DNA from: Bacteroidales bacterium | GTDB lineage: Bacteria; Bacteroidota; Bacteroidia; Bacteroidales; P3 | NCBI GenBank assembly: GCA_900769785.1 | Contig: CAAGHV010000005.1 | Span: forward strand, 1-11,463 | Length of the DNA: 11,463 nt | Direction: 5' to 3' | Translations under genes and position numbers: made by a program | Shown here: positions 1 through 7,981 of the stretch, one piece after another | Position numbering within the stretch: the stretch's first letter is position 1 | How the letters are laid out: each line of letters starts with the position of its first letter | Notes under the pieces: model-generated | Databases searched by the model: none | What the model was told of the DNA's origin: nothing | What the model saw: the letters and a program-made list of their open reading frames with translations, nothing else

Positions 1-3000
1 CCTACCACTGCATTGGGTACTGATTATATGATTCAAACTTACGAAAATGGAAATCACACCACCGGTGCCGTAACTCCTACTAGTGCTAGTCCTTGTTTTA
101 TGGTTATAGCTAGGGCAGACAATACACCAGTGCGAATAAGTGGCCCCGAAACTAAAATTAATGCTTTACGACCTACACCATCGAATGTTGGCACAGATGC
201 TACTACAGGGTTGAAATACTTTGATATTACACTAAACGAAGGTGAATCGTATTTTCTTAGAACGGATTGGAATTCTAACTCAGGTAGTAGTGTATTAGAC
301 CTTTCGGGTGTAAGGGTAGCTGTAAATCCTCAATCCTCGGAAGATGATTGTAAAACAATAGCTGTATTTAATGGAAATACTCTAACCAGAATTCCTGCAC
401 CTAGTGGCATTACCAACAATATGGACCACATATTTGAGCAGGCTTACCCTATCTCCAACTGGGGTACAAAGTTTGCCGTTACTTCGTCTATGGGTTTCGA
501 AGCTCCGCGTAACGGTGTTTCCGAAAATGAAGAAAACGAATACATACGTATTACCGCTACCGAAGATAATACAGAGGTAAAGATAAATGGTACTGTTGTT
601 GATAGCGATCTTGGTGCAGGTGAAACATACGACTATGATTTATATCGTCCTGATGTATCAGACTCTTATCCAAATGGAACTTCGTGCTATATCGAAACCA
701 ATAAGCCAGTAGCATGCTATTTGTATCAACGTTCGGGATATAATACCTCAGGTTACGATGGCGACCCCTCTATGGTATGGATAGCTCCTATCGAAAGAGG
801 TATCGAGGATATTACTTTCTCTACTTTTGCAGCTGATGGTATTAATCCTAATAATCATTTTGTAAATATAGTAATACCTATCGAGGCTATATCGGGTGGG
901 CAGGCTGTTATGCTTAAGCGTCCCAATGGCAATGAAGATAATATTCGTAGCAGTTTTATGACCGGTACAAATTATAACTATGTGGCAGGTAGTGGTAATA
1001 AATATGCCTATGCCCGTCTAAATATAAGCCATGGCACCTACACTTTGCGAAGCATTGGCAAGGGTAAGATGGTTATACACACTTATGGTATAGGTGAAGT
1101 TCGTGGTTATGCCTATGCTGCCGGTAGCGAGGCGGTGCCTTATAAATCAAACTTTTTAGTGGGAGATGCAGCCGGTGGTATAATAGATATTTCCACATTG
1201 CAAGACCCCGATTTTCACTTATGTTCCGGAGAGGGAGTAGAATATACTTTTATGATAAATTCCAATTCGCCTAATGCGGATAGTGTTAAAATAGATTTCG
1301 ATGATGGTTCTCCCATAAAAACAATAAATCTAACTATAGGTGAAAAAAGTGTAAAACACAGTATGCCGAACCCCGGTCCCTACGAGATAACGGCAGAAGT
1401 GTATTCTACCATATACAACAACGAACTCTGTCAAAAAGATGTTATAGTGGAAACGGTAAGAGATTATGTATTTATATTCTTTAACGGTGCCGAAACAATA
1501 CGCGATACTGTATGTAAAGGTGCTGATTATACCTTTACAAGAGATTATTGGTTGCCCAATCCTAATGGTGGTGAGCCGGTAAAACATACGTATACCGAGA
1601 AATTCCAAAATGTAACAGAACAACGAACTGCCACTGTAACCGGATATTCGGAATATGGTTGCGAAATGAATATAACTTTCATATTGGATGTGTATTCCGA
1701 AATAACTCCCGGAGAAATAACTTCCAACACAATTGAGTGTATGAGCGATGGTGATAATATAGGCTTGTCGGTAGTGCAGTTGCAAAACAGTGTTTCTGCT
1801 ACAAGCAACGACCCTAATGCTCACTACCAATGGCAAAAATCTACTACCGAATCCGGTCCATGGGAAGATATTACAAACCAAACCGGCGAATCATATATAG
1901 TTACCGAAAACGGATACTATCGTCGTGCATACATTGCGGCATGTAGCACTGCTTATTCCAATGTGTTGGAAGCTGAGGCTACTGGAACGTTTAATCCCGG
2001 TGCTCCTATTGATAATACTGTTTCGATATGTGCCAACGAGTCATTACCTTCTACTACAATAGGAAATATACCCGGCAATACTACAACGAATGCTGATGGA
2101 AATATTGTACTTATTGGTGGCGGTAATTATGTTGTAAAGTTTCAATGGCAGCAATTTACAGATGGTGGTGCAACATGGAGTGATATAAATGGTGCTACAT
2201 CATATAACTATACTATTCCCACTTCATATACCGAATCTACATCGTTCCGAAGATTGCTAACAAAAGTAGGTCCTTGTACTCTCGATTTGAGTTCGGGTAA
2301 CTATCATGTAGTGGTAAAACCAACATTTGAATACGAGAAGACAATTGTAAAAGGTTGCCCGGACGAAAATAATGCGTCGGTAGAGTTCACCATTACAGGA
2401 GGTAGCGGTAGCTACAAGGTATATTATACCGAAACAGCAGGAAATACCACTGTCGATTATCCTGCCACATCGCTTGGCAATGGAAAGTATATATTCCGCA
2501 ATCTTACAAACAGCGGTTCGGCATCGTACGCTTTTACAATAGAAGACGAGATACACGGATGTGAGAAAACCGAAACTATAACAATCGGTGCACCCACTGC
2601 ATTGAGTATAGGCGATGCCACTGCTATGGCAGGTTGCCAAGGTGCTACCATAAATATAGATATTCCTGCAATAAGTGGCGGTACAGGAGAAGGTACTTAT
2701 CGAATAGAAGTGGAATCGTCGGTATTAAATATAAATGAAGAGGTTACTGCCGATCCTCATCCTGTCACCATACCCGCTGGTGCTGCTGCCGGCACTCATA
2801 CCGTTATATATAAGGTGTTGGATGCCGCAGGATGCTACAAAACAAGCACCCAAAATGTTCTTACTATATATGCCAATCCGGTGTTGGCATTGTCTAAGAC
2901 CAATATCTCAAGCTGTCAATCTCCGAATGGAACTATTACAGCCACTGTAACAAATGCTCCTACCAGCAGTACCAACTACACATATATTATAGATCCCGGT

Positions 3001-4074
3001 ACTTCGTATGCGGGACAAGCATCCTATACATTCGACCCTCTTTCGCACAATACATATACCGTTACTGTAAAGGACAACAACCAATGTACTGCAACCGGCT
3101 CGGTTACTATCGAAGATAACCTCGACCTTACAATAGCTACAAGTGTAACAGATATAGTGGATAATAGTATTCTTACCGATGGATTTAATGTAATATGCCC
3201 CAAAACTCAGTATAAGGTAAATGTAACCCAAGTAAACGGAGCAAACACTCCTGTATTGGACGGCGACTCGCAGTCGTTGTACCAATATTCTTTCGATGGA
3301 GGCAATACTTTCAGTACTGACTATTCATACACCACCATATCGCCTAATACATGCAACGACCAAAACATAAATGTAGTGGTTATGGAAATATCATCGCAAT
3401 GCAAAGACGAACAGAATGTGCAAGTGATAGTGCAAGATTTGGAAGATCCCGTAATACCACAAACACTTACTATAGAAAAAGAAGTGTACTTCTGTACACA
3501 ATACACATTCAATATAGAAGATTATGCAGAAACAATATTAAATGCCACCACCGACAATTGTGCTGCCAAAGACGATTTGCAGGTAACTGCTCCGACAAGT
3601 ATGGAATCGGCAGTATTGGATGTTTACAATACCGGTGGAACAACTATTAAAACAACCGATGTTACATTCACTGTTACCGACTTATGTGGTAATGATAGCG
3701 AAATAAAAATTACTATCACCCCCAAGCCATGGCCAAACTTTGAAATAAATGGTACAGTGGATAACTGCTACTGCCATGGCGATAATATAGTGCTTACAGC
3801 AGTGCTTGAAGATGACAGAGCTATAGGAGACACATACAATGGAGCCTTATATAAAAAATGGTATAAACTAAAGTCAAATGATGCAGATCGTGATGATGAA
3901 TCTAATTGGGATCTTATAGGTGGAGCAACGGAATATTCATATACTGTAACCACATCGGCAGATAATAGCCATGCCGGTACCTATAGATTGGAAATTACCG
4001 ATCCTAAGGGTTGTAAAGGTTATGCTTATATAACAATATGTGTACACCCGCCCATAGAGTTCCACTTGGAATAG
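1..4074 (+). CDS. Giant multidomain secreted adhesin-like protein (IgGFc-binding-like, PKD, Ig/SprB-like repeats), 5' partial
   Basis: The reading frame is open from the first base (codons CCT ACC ACT GCA TTG), so the true start and signal peptide lie left of the window; 1357 residues are visible. Residues about 25-385 resemble the IgGFc-binding protein N-terminal region found in Bacteroidota surface proteins, with repeated ADNTPVRI / TEDNTEVKINGT strands and DPSMVWIAPIE near residue 260. A PKD-like domain follows (about 395-470, FDDGSP at 433-438). Next come Ig-like units with YQWQ or FQWQ strands (about 571-770), SprB-like units (about 775-1045; NGTITATV, YTVTVKDNNQC) and a HYR-like unit (about 1155-1240; VTDLCGND). 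Most units of the second half carry one Cys near each end, suggesting one disulfide per domain. The likely role is a cell-surface or released adhesin. The protein ends at ICVHPPIEFHLE with no recognisable T9SS C-terminal sorting domain. Domain family names come from recall of motifs, not a search. Confidence 0.85.
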   Translation, partial: PTTALGTDYMIQTYENGNHTTGAVTPTSASPCFMVIARADNTPVRISGPETKINALRPTPSNVGTDATTGLKYFDITLNEGESYFLRTDWNSNSGSSVLDLSGVRVAVNPQSSEDDCKTIAVFNGNTLTRIPAPSGITNNMDHIFEQAYPISNWGTKFAVTSSMGFEAPRNGVSENEENEYIRITATEDNTEVKINGTVVDSDLGAGETYDYDLYRPDVSDSYPNGTSCYIETNKPVACYLYQRSGYNTSGYDGDPSMVWIAPIERGIEDITFSTFAADGINPNNHFVNIVIPIEAISGGQAVMLKRPNGNEDNIRSSFMTGTNYNYVAGSGNKYAYARLNISHGTYTLRSIGKGKMVIHTYGIGEVRGYAYAAGSEAVPYKSNFLVGDAAGGIIDISTLQDPDFHLCSGEGVEYTFMINSNSPNADSVKIDFDDGSPIKTINLTIGEKSVKHSMPNPGPYEITAEVYSTIYNNELCQKDVIVETVRDYVFIFFNGAETIRDTVCKGADYTFTRDYWLPNPNGGEPVKHTYTEKFQNVTEQRTATVTGYSEYGCEMNITFILDVYSEITPGEITSNTIECMSDGDNIGLSVVQLQNSVSATSNDPNAHYQWQKSTTESGPWEDITNQTGESYIVTENGYYRRAYIAACSTAYSNVLEAEATGTFNPGAPIDNTVSICANESLPSTTIGNIPGNTTTNADGNIVLIGGGNYVVKFQWQQFTDGGATWSDINGATSYNYTIPTSYTESTSFRRLLTKVGPCTLDLSSGNYHVVVKPTFEYEKTIVKGCPDENNASVEFTITGGSGSYKVYYTETAGNTTVDYPATSLGNGKYIFRNLTNSGSASYAFTIEDEIHGCEKTETITIGAPTALSIGDATAMAGCQGATINIDIPAISGGTGEGTYRIEVESSVLNINEEVTADPHPVTIPAGAAAGTHTVIYKVLDAAGCYKTSTQNVLTIYANPVLALSKTNISSCQSPNGTITATVTNAPTSSTNYTYIIDPGTSYAGQASYTFDPLSHNTYTVTVKDNNQCTATGSVTIEDNLDLTIATSVTDIVDNSILTDGFNVICPKTQYKVNVTQVNGANTPVLDGDSQSLYQYSFDGGNTFSTDYSYTTISPNTCNDQNINVVVMEISSQCKDEQNVQVIVQDLEDPVIPQTLTIEKEVYFCTQYTFNIEDYAETILNATTDNCAAKDDLQVTAPTSMESAVLDVYNTGGTTIKTTDVTFTVTDLCGNDSEIKITITPKPWPNFEINGTVDNCYCHGDNIVLTAVLEDDRAIGDTYNGALYKKWYKLKSNDADRDDESNWDLIGGATEYSYTVTTSADNSHAGTYRLEITDPKGCKGYAYITICVHPPIEFHLE

Positions 4075-4171
4075 CGGCAGTAGAAATATAAGGGCTAAGG
4101 ACTGGTGACTAAGGGCAACTGCATAAATCACTACATATATAATATGTACGTCCCGACAACCCAACCCCTAA

Positions 4172-4199
4172 GTAGAGACGTGCCGTGGCGCGTCTCTAC
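4172..4199. repeat. 28-bp GC-rich palindromic repeat element
   Basis: The arms GTAGAGACG (4172-4180) and CGTCTCTAC (4191-4199) are exact reverse complements. The ten bases between them can continue the stem through one T-G wobble and GCC/GGC, leaving only GT at the tip. It lies in the AT-rich spacer between the giant surface gene and the next gene and is much richer in G+C than its surroundings. No T-run follows on the + strand, so it is not a classical intrinsic terminator. From memory, palindromes beginning GTAGAGACG are dispersed in many Bacteroidota and cyanobacterial genomes, like REP or MITE elements; that part is recall and inference, and no second copy is in this window. Confidence 0.7.
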
Positions 4200-4221
4200 A
4201 GATAATAACTACAAATTACTA

Positions 4222-4250
4222 TTGCTATTCAGAAAAAAATCGTATATTTG
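4222..4250 (+). promoter_or_regulatory. Bacteroidota-type promoter of the small secreted protein gene
   Basis: The -7 element TATATTTG (4243-4250) fits the Bacteroidota consensus TAnnTTTG exactly. A TTG at 4222-4224, 18 bases upstream, fits the -33 element, slightly closer than the usual 19-21. A run of seven A lies directly upstream of the -7 box. Transcription would start near 4257, giving a leader of about 60 bases before the ATG at 4318. The sequence from the A-run through the -7 box is almost the same as that in front of recA. Confidence 0.75.
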
Positions 4251-4317
4251 CACTATATATTTGTATATACTATATTATATAAGATACTGTAATAGAAACA
4301 TAAAACATTATAAGGAT

Positions 4318-4830
4318 ATGAAGAAATACGTTTTATTTATTGCATTGGCAATATCGTTTATGGGCGTTTTTGCCCAAGTAAGGATACCCGATGGTAATTT
4401 TTCGTTCGAATTGCCCAAGGGATGGAAATATCTTTCTACCACCAATGTTGACAATCGTACCAAAGTGTATCTGTATTCGGCACAAGAGATAGTGGCCAAG
4501 GGCGACACCACACTGCCGTTCCTAAGAATATATGTACGCACCAGCACCAAAAACAAAACGGCTATGGAATTGAGTATCGACCGCTTTATGGAACAGCCGT
4601 TCCAAGCATTGGAGGAATATACCGAAGGGTTGTACCTGCCTACCAAGGACGCTATAGCATACCTTGGTGCCAACCGCGACGAGGTGGATGGTACCGAAAA
4701 CCAGTTCTATATCCTATACTTTATGCATAAGAATACGGCTATAGAATTTCGCTTACAATCAACCATGGCAACATTCGACCAAGTAAGAGCGGAATTTGAG
4801 AATATATTGAAATCTATTGTAGTTTATTAA
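4318..4830 (+). CDS. Small secreted protein, PsbP/DcrB-like fold suspected
   Basis: This encodes 170 residues. The ATG at 4318 is chosen because it gives a clean signal peptide (MKKYVLFIALAISFMGVFA, likely cut before Q20) and lies about 60 bases after a good promoter. A longer frame from 4105 would run through the palindrome and the promoter. The mature part opens with GNFSFELPKGWKYL, then alternates predicted strands with a helix (AMELSIDRFMEQPFQALEEY), and ends with a strand plus helix (AIEFRLQSTMATFDQVRAEFENILKSIV). This pattern, an N-terminal F-x-ELPKGW strand and a C-terminal F-x-x-V-x-x-x-F-x-x-I-L-x-S-I helix, is typical of PsbP/DcrB-like (DUF1795-type) proteins. The exact function is unknown. 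It is probably periplasmic, since no lipobox or membrane segment is seen. A strong terminator follows, so it is likely transcribed alone. Confidence 0.85.
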   Translation: MKKYVLFIALAISFMGVFAQVRIPDGNFSFELPKGWKYLSTTNVDNRTKVYLYSAQEIVAKGDTTLPFLRIYVRTSTKNKTAMELSIDRFMEQPFQALEEYTEGLYLPTKDAIAYLGANRDEVDGTENQFYILYFMHKNTAIEFRLQSTMATFDQVRAEFENILKSIVVY

Positions 4831-4905
4831 TAGTATCCGGTATTTGTATGTCTAAATAGAGATAGTACATTTTGTATTAGTTTAATGAATTTATATTAGC
4901 AGTAG

Positions 4906-4936
4906 TGCGGAGTTGTGAAACTCCGCATTTGTTTTT
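4906..4936 (+). terminator. Intrinsic terminator after the small secreted protein gene
   Basis: A perfect 9-bp stem, TGCGGAGTT (4906-4914) with AACTCCGCA (4919-4927), closes a GTGA tetraloop and is followed at once by TTTGTTTTT. This is a textbook rho-independent terminator on the + strand. It separates the small secreted protein gene from the PorE-like gene that starts at 5065. Confidence 0.9.
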
Positions 4937-5064
4937 CCTGATATTCCATAGCAATATAGTAGGCGATATTGTGATGTATTTATTTTGTTACATACTGAAA
5001 CATTGAGGGCTCTTTTCCGTAAAAGATACATTGGTACATAATTATATTATACTGAACAACGAAT

Positions 5065-7860
5065 ATGAAGAGACTGCTGATATTTGTGGCACTGAGTGCC
5101 TATGCTGTATGTGGCATGGCAATGACCAAAGGCGATACCAACTATATAGACTTCTACCAAAGGGAGTACAACCGCATATTTAAGGAATACAATGCTAGCC
5201 CACAGGCTATAGACAATATGGTGGCTATGGCCGAATTCTATTCGGCTGCCAACAATCCTATGCGCAACCTTGCTTTGGCAATAACCTACCAGATACGTGC
5301 CGAGAAAGACTATGTGTCTATTGTAAACGATAACTCGAAGTATAAGGAGGTAAACCGCCTTATAAAGAAAAAGATTACAATAGCATCGTTGCGCAAGCAA
5401 AAGCAGAATATAATTGCCGACCTATATAAGTATATAGACAAGGAAGCTATACTATACCATCAGTGTGATGAATATATCGAAGCATTTATGTTTGATGGCA
5501 ATGCCACTGCTGCCCTAAGGCGATACAAGGCTACATTGGCATACCGTAGATGTACTGAGGTAAACACCGTAGAAGCATATGTAGAGTATATACAGCAGTA
5601 TCCCAAAGCCAAGGAAACCACATTGGCTATAGCCAAAGCCCAGCGCTATGTGATAGCCGAAATAGATAATGCCGATACCGAAAAGAAGGTAGATTCGGCA
5701 TTGACAATATACGTTAATGATACCATACAGCGGTGTGCCGACAAAAAGAAGGGACGTATAGCCTACCGCAAGACGGTGAAGATAAATACCGTAGAGGCTT
5801 ATAAGGAATACATGTCGCACCATCCGTCGGCCGACGAATATGTGTTGGCACTGGAACGAATAGATGATTTGCTGTACACCGACTTTGTAAATCTGAATAC
5901 ACCAAGGGAATATGCTGCCTTTGCCATCAAGAACACCGACAGCCACCTTTCAGAGCCGGCTGTGGATAGCATAGTGGCAATGATATTGCACCACAGAAGT
6001 ATTGATGCCTTGGATGTATATCTGAAAAATTTCCCATTGGACCACCGCTACAGCGATGTGTTCCAAACCTACTACCGATGGCATATTACCGATGGAGGGG
6101 CTGCACCAATCGAATATTTTGCTACACAATATCCCGATTACCCATTCTCATATTCGCTGAATACCGATTTAGAACGTTCGCGTAAAATAGATGAGATGAA
6201 TCTGATACGCCCATTTGAGGAAAAGAACCTACGCGAATATACCGAATTTATCAAGCAGACTATGAGTGTAGGGGTGGCATACGTGGCACTGCAGCGTACA
6301 ATACAAGGTATGATAAAGAAACAGCAATGGAACGACGCAGTGCGAAGGGTGCAGAGCCAGGCTATATGTTTCGAGGATGCCAATGTGGAAAACTACAACA
6401 GCCTACTGGCACTGCTGAAGGCTCCGGCCGACAAGAAGGTGAAGATAACAACAACATTTGCTCCCAAGCACGAGGTGATGAATGTGGCTTTAACTGCCAA
6501 CGGAACAAAGATGTACTACACACGCCGGGATATATTTGGCGGAGCCACAAGGATAGCCACTGCCAAGAGGGTGAAGAACCATTGGGCCGAGGATGCCGAC
6601 ATTGTGTTGGCCAATACCGACAACCGTGGTATGGTGGTGTATTCGATTTTCGACAACGATAGCAAAATGCTTGTAGGCAAGGAAGGTGATATTGCCATTG
6701 CCGAGCATGATACCGCCACGGGGCAGTGGGCGCTGACATCGGTGTTGCCTAATCCTATAAACTCCGACGCCTACGATGGCGATGCCGTTATGCTTGCCGA
6801 TGAATCGGGTATGCTATTGGTGAGCGACAGAAGGGGTGGCCTTAACCTACAGCCTACCAAGGCCTACTTTCATGGCGATACAGCATTGGCTTCGGATATA
6901 TACTATGTGCCTCGAAAGCAAGGCTACGGTTGGGGCAATATAGTAAACCTTGGACCGGCTATCAACACTATATATTCCGAACGTGCGCCTGTGATGAGCA
7001 AGGATATGAAAACATTGTATTTCGTATCTGACGGCCATGGAGGCCTAGGATACCTCGATGTGTATAGGGCTACACGGCTGTCGTCGAGCTCGTGGACTGC
7101 GTGGTCGGAACCCGAAAATATAGGCAAGGTGGTAAACTCGGGGTTTACAGAACTGGCGTTGGCACTGAGCAATGCCGAAGAATACCTATATGTTATAACC
7201 AACAGGAATGGAAAGTATGAGATGATGGAAATATCGTTGAACAACGATGCCGATATGTTTGAAAGAAATATAGCACTATATTGTCGCAACGATGTTGCCT
7301 TTGGTGCCAATAGGGCGGTGATGGATATAGTAGATCTCGATGCCAAACTGATGAAGGTACAACTGGCAATGTCGGATACGTTGAGGGTACTGGATATACG
7401 CCTGTTTGCCGGAAAGACATATATTGTAAAGTCGCTATTGAGGGGATACTATTCGCCAATACATATTATCAACTCCGACACTCCCGACAATATGGAGGTA
7501 ATATTATACGATATAGCACAACTGAGGGCTGCCAAGAGCAGGCTGCCTCTTGTGCTTGTAAGTTATATGGCTGCTCATAGCAATGTGCTTACCGACAATT
7601 CGTACTACGAACTCAACAACCTTGCCGACTTTATGAGGGATAATCCCGACTATGTGGTGGAGGTAATAAGCAATGTGGATGCCGACGATGCTGTATTGGC
7701 TTTCAATCTGTCGCAAAGCCGAAGCCATACAATAAAGAAATATCTTGTAAGTTTAGGCGTGGATAAGAATAGGGTGATAGCCTCCGGCTATGGCAATACC
7801 GGCTATCAGGTGGCAGACAGTACTGCCTATCCGGCACCAACCGAGATAAGAATTTGGTAG
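5065..7860 (+). CDS. Exported helical-repeat / PD40 propeller / OmpA-like protein (PorE-like architecture)
   Basis: This encodes 931 residues. It begins with a signal peptide (MKRLLIFVALSAYAVCGMA, probable cut after A19). A Cys sits at 16 but the bases of a lipobox are poor (Y-A-V-C). Residues about 25-455 are helical, with degenerate TPR-like repeats: AYRRCTEVNTVEAYVEYIQQYP (near 159, shown here by its NTVEAY core) recurs as AYRKTVKINTVEAYKEY (near 233), with weaker copies near 273 and 385. Residues about 460-730 carry PD40/WD40-like strands: VALTANGTKMYYTRRD, GMLLVSDRRGGLN, and APVMSKDMKTLYFVSDGHGG at about 641. Residues about 827-931 form an OmpA-like domain; the D of VDADD and R of LSQSRS match the usual peptidoglycan-binding pair. 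TPR-PD40-OmpA order is that of PorE (PG1058 type), which links the T9SS to peptidoglycan in Porphyromonas. This protein is longer, and I see only a short linker (about 730-820) where a carboxypeptidase-regulatory-like domain would sit. An anchoring role between outer membrane and cell wall is inferred; assignment to the T9SS is not proven. Confidence 0.85.
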   Translation: MKRLLIFVALSAYAVCGMAMTKGDTNYIDFYQREYNRIFKEYNASPQAIDNMVAMAEFYSAANNPMRNLALAITYQIRAEKDYVSIVNDNSKYKEVNRLIKKKITIASLRKQKQNIIADLYKYIDKEAILYHQCDEYIEAFMFDGNATAALRRYKATLAYRRCTEVNTVEAYVEYIQQYPKAKETTLAIAKAQRYVIAEIDNADTEKKVDSALTIYVNDTIQRCADKKKGRIAYRKTVKINTVEAYKEYMSHHPSADEYVLALERIDDLLYTDFVNLNTPREYAAFAIKNTDSHLSEPAVDSIVAMILHHRSIDALDVYLKNFPLDHRYSDVFQTYYRWHITDGGAAPIEYFATQYPDYPFSYSLNTDLERSRKIDEMNLIRPFEEKNLREYTEFIKQTMSVGVAYVALQRTIQGMIKKQQWNDAVRRVQSQAICFEDANVENYNSLLALLKAPADKKVKITTTFAPKHEVMNVALTANGTKMYYTRRDIFGGATRIATAKRVKNHWAEDADIVLANTDNRGMVVYSIFDNDSKMLVGKEGDIAIAEHDTATGQWALTSVLPNPINSDAYDGDAVMLADESGMLLVSDRRGGLNLQPTKAYFHGDTALASDIYYVPRKQGYGWGNIVNLGPAINTIYSERAPVMSKDMKTLYFVSDGHGGLGYLDVYRATRLSSSSWTAWSEPENIGKVVNSGFTELALALSNAEEYLYVITNRNGKYEMMEISLNNDADMFERNIALYCRNDVAFGANRAVMDIVDLDAKLMKVQLAMSDTLRVLDIRLFAGKTYIVKSLLRGYYSPIHIINSDTPDNMEVILYDIAQLRAAKSRLPLVLVSYMAAHSNVLTDNSYYELNNLADFMRDNPDYVVEVISNVDADDAVLAFNLSQSRSHTIKKYLVSLGVDKNRVIASGYGNTGYQVADSTAYPAPTEIRIW

Positions 7861-7918
7861 AGCGTATAATTATGAATTAACATATACGTGTTGGTTACTT
7901 TTCTATAACCATAGTATG

Positions 7919-7944
7919 TTGATATAGATAAATGTGTAATTTTG
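7919..7944 (+). promoter_or_regulatory. Possible promoter of the alpha/beta hydrolase gene
   Basis: TAATTTTG (7937-7944) fits the -7 consensus TAnnTTTG. The nearest TTG (7919-7921) is only 15 bases upstream, shorter than the usual spacing, so the -33 element is weak. Transcription would start near 7951, about 30 bases before the ATG at 7982. No clear terminator separates it from the upstream gene; only a 6-bp stem (TGGTTA 7892-7897 with TAACCA 7906-7911) without a T-run is present. Confidence 0.45.
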
Positions 7945-7981
7945 TTGCAAATATATGGTAACAATATAATACATTTAAGCT

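Noticed and set aside
2257..3285. Several minus-strand frames of 64-127 codons inside the giant surface gene
   Set aside because: They are shadows of the long coding frame, Cys/Tyr-rich through reverse reading of its codons, with no start signals or motifs.
4105..4317. N-terminal extension of the small secreted protein back to 4105
   Set aside because: The extension would encode through the palindrome and the promoter and would bury the signal peptide; the ATG at 4318 fits much better.
4980..4987. Possible -7 element TTATTTTG before the PorE-like gene
   Set aside because: It has a mismatch at the key second position of TAnnTTTG and no TTG at suitable spacing upstream.
5011..5026. Small hairpin TCTTTT-CCGT-AAAAGA in the leader of the PorE-like gene
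   Set aside because: Only six A/T-rich pairs and no T-run or known riboswitch context; likely chance in AT-rich DNA.
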